NCBI RefSeq assembly: GCF_011046735.1
Contig: NZ_CP049258.1
Location: 6,838,001-6,902,000, forward strand
DNA length: 64,000 nt
Source: Nordella sp. HKS 07
Lineage (GTDB): Bacteria > Pseudomonadota > Alphaproteobacteria > Rhizobiales > Aestuariivirgaceae
Reading direction: 5' to 3'
The notes below the pieces were generated by a model. It made no database searches, was not told where the DNA came from, and saw only the letters and a list, made by a program, of their open reading frames with translations. Positions 59,694-64,000 of this stretch are shown here, one piece after another. A program made the position numbers and the translations under genes. Positions within the stretch are counted from its first letter, which is position 1; each line of letters opens with the position of its first letter.

Positions 59694-59978
59694 ATGGACA
59701 TTGCATCCTTCAGGAAGTCGCTGGCGAAACCCGATCCACCCGAGGGCACGAGCCTCGCATTGCAGGCGCTGTGGTGGGACGCCAAGGGCGATTGGGACAA
59801 GGCGCATGCATGCGCGCAGGAGCGCGATGATCAGGACGGCATGCGCGTTCATGCCTATCTTCATCGCAAGGAGGGCGATGCGTCGAATGCCGGCTATTGG
59901 TATCGCCGCGCCGGCGCGAGCCCATTCGTCGGGACTTTTGACGAGGAGTGGGAGGCCTTGGTGCGGGCGCTCGACTAG
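59694..59978 (+). CDS. Small hypothetical protein, 94 residues
   Basis: MDIASFRKSLAKPDPPEGTS followed by LALQALWWDAKGDWDKAHACAQERDDQDGMRVHAYLHRKEGD and a C-terminus YWYRRAGASPFVGTFDEEWEALVRAL (parts). Soluble, helical, with Trp-rich WWDAKGDWDKAH that looks like a TPR-type helix pair. I have seen similar short proteins in rhizobia without function. It begins 1 bp after the dehydrogenase stop, so the two are an operon. Copy C of the two-hairpin repeat follows. Confidence 0.7.
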   Translation: MDIASFRKSLAKPDPPEGTSLALQALWWDAKGDWDKAHACAQERDDQDGMRVHAYLHRKEGDASNAGYWYRRAGASPFVGTFDEEWEALVRALD

Positions 59979-59998
59979 ATCGATTGCGGCTCCCGCTA

Positions 59999-60113
59999 GA
60001 TCACGATGAGTTTGGATTGAATCAATCCAAACTCATAAACGTGATCGATTTTTATATGTTAGCGCGGGATTTTTGCGAAAAACCGGTGCCCACTTTTTCG
60101 CATCCCGCGCTAG
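59999..60113 (-). repeat. Two-hairpin dispersed repeat, copy C (inverted)
   Basis: Reverse orientation relative to copies A and B. Stems: gatcacg / cgtgatc with inner gagtttggat/atccaaactc, then gcgggat / atcccgc with inner gcgaaaaa/tttttcgc. It sits between two converging genes, as copy B does. Confidence 0.8.
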
Positions 60114-60133
60114 GAAGCCGCAATCATTACGTC

Positions 60134-60958
60134 TTACCCCTTGATGAAGCTCAGGAGATCGGCATTGATCGTGGCCGCTTCCGTCGTCGGCATGCCATGC
60201 GGAAAGCCCTTATAGGTCTTGAGCGTCCCGTTCTTCAGGAGCTTCGCCGACAGCGGACCAGAATCGGCATAGGGCACGATCTGGTCGTCATCGCCATGCA
60301 TCACCAGCACCGGCACGTTGATCTTCTTCAGGTCCTCGGTGAAGTCGGTCTGCGAAAAGGCGACGATGCCGTCATAATGCGCCTTGGCACCACCCATCAT
60401 GCCCTGCCGCCACCAGTTCCAGATGATGCCTTGCTGCGGCTTGGCACCCGGCCGGTTGTAGCCATAGAACGGCCCCGCCGGCAGGTCGTAATAGAACTGG
60501 GCGCGATTGGTGGCGACCTGCACCTGGAGTCCGTCGAAGACGTCCTTGGGCAGACCGCCCGGATTGGCCGGCGTCTTGACCATCAAGGGCGGCACCGCGG
60601 CGATGATCGCCGCCTTGGCCACGCGGGCCTCGCCATGGCGCGCGATATAGTGCACCACCTCGCCGCCTCCGGTCGAATGGCCGACATGGACCGCATCCTT
60701 GAGATCGAGATGCGCCGTCAGGGCGGCGAGGTCGTCGGCATAGTGGTCCATGTCATGGCCGTCTGCCGTCTGGGTGGAACGGCCATGGCCGCGCCGGTCA
60801 TGCGCGATCACGCGGAAACCCTTGTCGAGGAAGAAGCTCATCTGGGTGTCCCAGTCGTCGGACGAAAGCGGCCAGCCATGGCTGAACACGATTGGCTGCC
60901 CTTTGCCCCAGTCCTTATAGAAGATCTCGACGCCGTCCTTGGTTGTGACAGTAGGCAT
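60134..60958 (-). CDS. Alpha/beta hydrolase, non-heme chloroperoxidase type
   Basis: 274 residues closely following the bacterial haloperoxidase/perhydrolase pattern: [42 protein letters not shown], nucleophile Ser in [22 protein letters not shown], acid in GDDDQIVP, base in GFPHGMPTT. Probably an esterase/perhydrolase of the cytosol. The ATG at 60958 has aaagga upstream; in-frame ATGs at 60967 and further up are less favoured. Confidence 0.9.
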   Translation of the reverse strand: MPTVTTKDGVEIFYKDWGKGQPIVFSHGWPLSSDDWDTQMSFFLDKGFRVIAHDRRGHGRSTQTADGHDMDHYADDLAALTAHLDLKDAVHVGHSTGGGEVVHYIARHGEARVAKAAIIAAVPPLMVKTPANPGGLPKDVFDGLQVQVATNRAQFYYDLPAGPFYGYNRPGAKPQQGIIWNWWRQGMMGGAKAHYDGIVAFSQTDFTEDLKKINVPVLVMHGDDDQIVPYADSGPLSAKLLKNGTLKTYKGFPHGMPTTEAATINADLLSFIKG

Positions 60959-61178
60959 GGTGAGCATCCTTTCGCTGCTGTGAGGCTGAACTGACATTAT
61001 TCAGGGCAACATTGACCATGTCGACCGGGAAAAACTGACCGGGATAGCCATCCTGGCCTGTCCCCGATCGCAGGTCGCGGCGGTCCTCGCGGCGATGAGC
61101 TATGATACAATGTCGAGGTAGTCCCGCCGGCCTCCGCAGGGACCCGGCAATCCTGAACCTGTCTCGTTGGAGCCGATC

Positions 61179-62408
61179 ATGCCTGAGACCGATCGCGTAG
61201 CGCTCGCCCGCTATATCATCGAGTACGGCGCCCAAGACGACGAGCCGACCGGCCGCGAGGCCATGGCCGCCGATGCGCAGCCTCTCGCCGCCGCAGATTT
61301 GGGCCTCAACTTTCCCGAGGGAACCAGGCCATCGCCCATTCCCTTCCCCGACGATGTGCACCCCGACAATCCGTTGCCTAAAGGCGATGTGCTCGTGGTG
61401 ACCTGGACGTTTGCAGAGCATCAGGCGCTGGCGGATGTGATGACCCCCGGCGTTTCATCGCGGACCTGGGCGCCGTATCGCCGCAGATTCGAAGATCACT
61501 ACCGCCCATTGATCCGCTATGGCGCGCCGGCGCTGCAGGCCGGCCGTCTGGGCTCGTGGTGCGCCGGCAAGGTCGCCGACAAGACACTGATCTGCTTCAA
61601 GTCGGAGTTGCATCTCAATCAGGACGGTATCAGGACCGGAGAGGGCACCGCCACGCTTCCCGTCAAGGATCTGTTCCGTCAGCTCATCGATGAGGTGAAG
61701 CCGGCATTGGTGATAACGGTCGGCACCGCCGGGGCCACCTTTCCACCCGGCGCCAAGACGTACCTGAAGGGAATCCAGTGCTCGCCGCACCAGCTTGGCG
61801 ATGTTGTCATTACGCGTAGCGCCAAATTCCGCTTGTCACAGGAGTTTCGCAAGGAGCCCTTCGCCAGGAAGAACTACCGATGCCGGAGTTTCAAAATTCC
61901 GCAGAGCCGGCTCGCCGCGGCGGCCAAGCTCTTGAAGGTCAACGCCTCCAAGCTCGCCGAGCCGGCATTCGGTCCGCCGCATACGGGTTACGCGTGGCCC
62001 AAACGCAAACCCATCCCCGGCCTGAAGAATGCCCCAGACCTCAAGATCGACGGGCGTGATTTCCCCGAGTTCCATCCGATCCTGACCACCGACTTCTTCG
62101 AATTCGGGACATCGACGAACAAGCTCGAGCGGGAAGGAGCAGGCGTCGAGATGGGCGATGCCGTGCTCGGTTTGGTTGTCGAGGAAATGAAGGCTGCCGG
62201 ACTCGCCGCGCCCAACTGGCTGGTGATCCGCAATGCCTCCGATCCGCAGATCAACGGCACGCTGCCGAACCGCGATACGCCGGGCGTCGATCCCCAGCTG
62301 CGCCGCAACCTCGACATGCAGGCCCATTGGGCCGTCTGGTATTACGAGACCTATGGCTACTGGACGAGCGTCAACAGCGCGATCGCTGTCTGGGCCATGG
62401 TTGTCTAG
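61179..62408 (+). CDS. Nucleoside phosphorylase-superfamily-like protein
   Basis: 409 residues. After an N-terminal lead of about 65 residues comes the start of a PNP/MTAN-type fold: DVLVVTWTFAEHQALADVM, LITVGTAGATF-like VITVGTAGA, GDVVITRSAKF, and, near the C-terminus, GVEMGDAVLGLVVEE and LVIRNASDPQ (the usual RxxSD catalytic region). The canonical MExxA Glu that binds ribose is replaced by MGDA, and a large insert lies between the two halves. It could be a nucleosidase with altered specificity or a non-catalytic sensor. No clear operon partner. The ATG at 61179 starts MPETDRVALARYIIEYG. Confidence 0.62.
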   Translation: MPETDRVALARYIIEYGAQDDEPTGREAMAADAQPLAAADLGLNFPEGTRPSPIPFPDDVHPDNPLPKGDVLVVTWTFAEHQALADVMTPGVSSRTWAPYRRRFEDHYRPLIRYGAPALQAGRLGSWCAGKVADKTLICFKSELHLNQDGIRTGEGTATLPVKDLFRQLIDEVKPALVITVGTAGATFPPGAKTYLKGIQCSPHQLGDVVITRSAKFRLSQEFRKEPFARKNYRCRSFKIPQSRLAAAAKLLKVNASKLAEPAFGPPHTGYAWPKRKPIPGLKNAPDLKIDGRDFPEFHPILTTDFFEFGTSTNKLEREGAGVEMGDAVLGLVVEEMKAAGLAAPNWLVIRNASDPQINGTLPNRDTPGVDPQLRRNLDMQAHWAVWYYETYGYWTSVNSAIAVWAMVV

Positions 62409-62555
62409 AGCATCGGACCGAAAAGCTTGTGGTCGGGCTTGACCCGACCATGCGAAGCGGTTTTCCGAAAAGATCATGCGCAATCAAGAAAATAGAGCGT
62501 GATGGCGACCCGTCCTAAGCCATCACGCTGTAACGCGCTGCCCGCGGACTCCTGA
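62409..62555. repeat. Rhizobial-type repeat and hairpin terminator between converging genes
   Basis: agagcatcggaccgaaaag ... gcggttttccgaaaagatca is a known type of Rhizobiales intergenic repeat, with an inserted stem tggtcggg/cccgacca (about 62430-62450). Next comes a perfect 11-bp hairpin agcgtgatggc/gccatcacgct (62496-62506, 62519-62529). No gene. Confidence 0.65.
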
Positions 62556-63305
62556 TCAATATGTCGCGCGCCCGCCCGACACGTCGAATACGGCGCCGGT
62601 CGAGAAGGAACATTCCTCGCTGGCGAGCCAGGTGACGAGGCTCGCCACCTCATCGACCGTGCCGAAGCGTCCCATCGGGATCTTCGACAGCATGAAATCG
62701 ATATGGGCCTGCGTCATCTGGTCGAAGATCGGCGTCTTGACCGCTGCCGGCGTCACGCAATTGACGGTGACCTTCGTCTTCGCCAGTTCCTTGCCGAGCG
62801 ATTTGGTGAGGCCGATCACGGCGGCCTTGGAGGTCGAATAGGCGGGCGCGTTCGGATTTCCCTCCTTGCCGGCGATCGAGGCGATGTTGACGATGCGGCC
62901 GTAGTCGTTCTTCTGCATGACCGGCACGACGTTGCGGCAGCAATAGAAGACGCCGTTAACATTGATGTCGATGACCTGGCGCCATTTGTCGGACGGGTAG
63001 TCCCAGGTCGTGGCATTTGGTCCGGTGATGGCGGCACTCGTCACCAGCACATCGATGCGGCCGAATTTCTTCACCGTCTCGGCGACGGCGGCCGCAACAC
63101 TCTCTTCCTTGCTGACATCCACGGCGACACTGAACGCCGCCTGGCCGAGCTTGCCCGCCGCCGCGGCCCCCGCCCCCGCATCGACGTCCCAGATCGCGGC
63201 GGAGCCGCCTTCCGCGATGACGCGCTCGGCGACGGCGAAGCCGATCCCCGAGGCTCCCCCGGTGACCACCGCGACGCGTCCCTTGAATCTTCCGGCAAAC
63301 TGCAT
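62556..63305 (-). CDS. SDR oxidoreductase (3-oxoacyl-ACP reductase-like)
   Basis: 249 residues of the classical SDR family: VVTGGASGIGFAVAERV, TSAAI (NNAG position), IVNIASIAGKEGN with catalytic Ser, YSTSKAAVIGLTKSLG with Tyr and Lys, CVTPAAVKTPIFDQM, and C-terminal DVSGGRATY. Numerous relatives oxidise sugars or hydroxy acids. The ATG at 63305 starts MQFAGRFKGRVAVVTGG. It diverges from the DJ-1/PfpI gene across 130 bp. Confidence 0.88.
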   Translation of the reverse strand: MQFAGRFKGRVAVVTGGASGIGFAVAERVIAEGGSAAIWDVDAGAGAAAAGKLGQAAFSVAVDVSKEESVAAAVAETVKKFGRIDVLVTSAAITGPNATTWDYPSDKWRQVIDINVNGVFYCCRNVVPVMQKNDYGRIVNIASIAGKEGNPNAPAYSTSKAAVIGLTKSLGKELAKTKVTVNCVTPAAVKTPIFDQMTQAHIDFMLSKIPMGRFGTVDEVASLVTWLASEECSFSTGAVFDVSGGRATY

Positions 63306-63435
63306 AGCATCCTCTGTCCCGTTAAAAGTGGCCGGAACATTTCATGCGTCGGCGGTTAGTGCAAGTGATTAAACGCGTGACCGCCATTTCGGAATATGAG
63401 AAACTGCTGAAAAGTATGACAATTGGGAGGACCAC

Positions 63436-64000
63436 ATGAATAAACCCGTCCATCCGGCCCCCGCGGGCGATGCCGGCGTCGTCCGCATCCAGCAATTCGA
63501 AAGCCCGGCGGGTGTGCCTTCGCTGTCGACTCAGTTGCTCGCCACCGCCGAGGGCGACCTCAACCGCGAGCTCAACAGCTTTCTGTTCGACCCGCCTTCC
63601 GACCCTGACCTGCTCAAGGGCAGGAAGATCGCCATCTGCTGCACCAATGGCGTGGAAGAGGTGGAGATCCTGGGCGCCCACCGCTGGCTGAGCGAGCACG
63701 GCGCGACCGTCCACATCGTGGCCCCCAAGGCCGGCCCGCTGCCGCCCTCTTACGGTGTCCGAATGCCGCCCATCGCCGAAACCCATGTGCTGGCTATCCG
63801 CCTCATGGAAAATGGCGGCTGGCTCAAGATCGACCAGTATGTCGAAACCGCCAAGGCGTCCGACTATGACGCCATTATCCTGCCGGGCGGCTGCTGGAAT
63901 CCGGATTTCCTGCGCGCCGACAAGAACGCCATCGCTTTCGTGCAGGAGATGAACAAGGCTGGGAAGCCCGTTTGCGGCATCTGCCACGGCCCCTGGGTGC
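63436..64000 (+). CDS. DJ-1/PfpI-family protein, cut by the window end
   Basis: 188 residues visible. After a lead of about 60 residues comes the PfpI core: RKIAICCTNGVEEVEILGAHRWL, VHIVAPKAGPLPPSYGV, YDAIILPGGCWNPDFLRAD, and KPVCGICHGPW, whose second Cys (about residue 183) is the nucleophile elbow. Relatives include glyoxalase III, protein deglycase-like and general-stress proteins. Good gggaggaccac before the ATG. The end lies beyond 64000. Confidence 0.85.
   Translation, partial: MNKPVHPAPAGDAGVVRIQQFESPAGVPSLSTQLLATAEGDLNRELNSFLFDPPSDPDLLKGRKIAICCTNGVEEVEILGAHRWLSEHGATVHIVAPKAGPLPPSYGVRMPPIAETHVLAIRLMENGGWLKIDQYVETAKASDYDAIILPGGCWNPDFLRADKNAIAFVQEMNKAGKPVCGICHGPWV

Noticed and set aside
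1-64000. tRNA, rRNA, riboswitch, insertion sequence or phage genes
   Set aside because: I looked for cloverleaf-like segments, transposase motifs and integrase motifs and saw none that I could support by eye; a tRNAscan or Rfam search would settle the RNA part.

Overview
The window reads as chromosomal DNA of a GC-rich alphaproteobacterium, most likely a soil or plant-associated member of the Hyphomicrobiales (rhizobia-like). This rests on the gene families (DUF995, two-subunit hydantoinases, UDP-xylose polysaccharide genes, Liv and Opp transporters, tetrameric sarcosine oxidase), many ATGA/TGATG stop-start overlaps, and dispersed hairpin repeats in the intergenic gaps of the kind seen in rhizobial genomes. 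I see no rRNA, tRNA, insertion sequence, prophage or CRISPR array. All functions are inferred by reading the sequence; no database was searched.

Layout. 1-8.1 kb: housekeeping and small-molecule genes (PaiB-like fragment, acetylpolyamine amidohydrolase plus a CnbZ-like deaminase, EttA, a BTAD-regulator/hydrolase fusion with a second hydrolase, TerC, a small heme-copper-like membrane protein and a 44-residue membrane protein). 8.2-14.2 kb: an orphan hydantoinase A, a UxaA-family dehydratase divergent from a GntR regulator, and an aldo/keto reductase. 14.8-21.4 kb: a divergent catabolic cluster, hyuA-hyuB-SRPBCC to the left and kynureninase-like plus flavin monooxygenase to the right. 21.5-25.3 kb: an ECF sigma/anti-sigma pair facing a Tat-exported metallo-hydrolase, a TPR protein and a DoxX protein; both sides carry the same ECF-type promoter. 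25.8-32.5 kb: an extracellular polysaccharide operon (UDP-xylose synthase, UDP-sugar 4-epimerase, membrane glycosyltransferase, DUF995 protein, GH26-like hydrolase) behind an AraC regulator.

33-41 kb: an aminotransferase and a complete Liv-type ABC importer followed by an SDR and a Gfo/Idh/MocA dehydrogenase; a 338-bp repeat insertion splits livF from livH. 41.3-55 kb: an Opp-type importer divergent from a dimethylglycine-dehydrogenase-like enzyme, all four sarcosine oxidase-type subunits and a TetR regulator; the shared promoter gap holds two copies of a dyad operator candidate. 55-64 kb: a NarL-type two-component system, two secreted glycine-rich repeat proteins, an epimerase-type dehydrogenase, an alpha/beta hydrolase, a nucleoside-phosphorylase-like protein, an SDR and a DJ-1/PfpI protein cut by the window end.

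The best candidates for something undescribed are the hydantoinase/kynureninase-like/flavin-monooxygenase cluster, the twin ECF promoters and their small regulon, a family of two-hairpin repeats whose stems change sequence but keep pairing, two proline-rich microproteins that resemble each other, and the GGGNSGPG-repeat proteins beside a two-component system.
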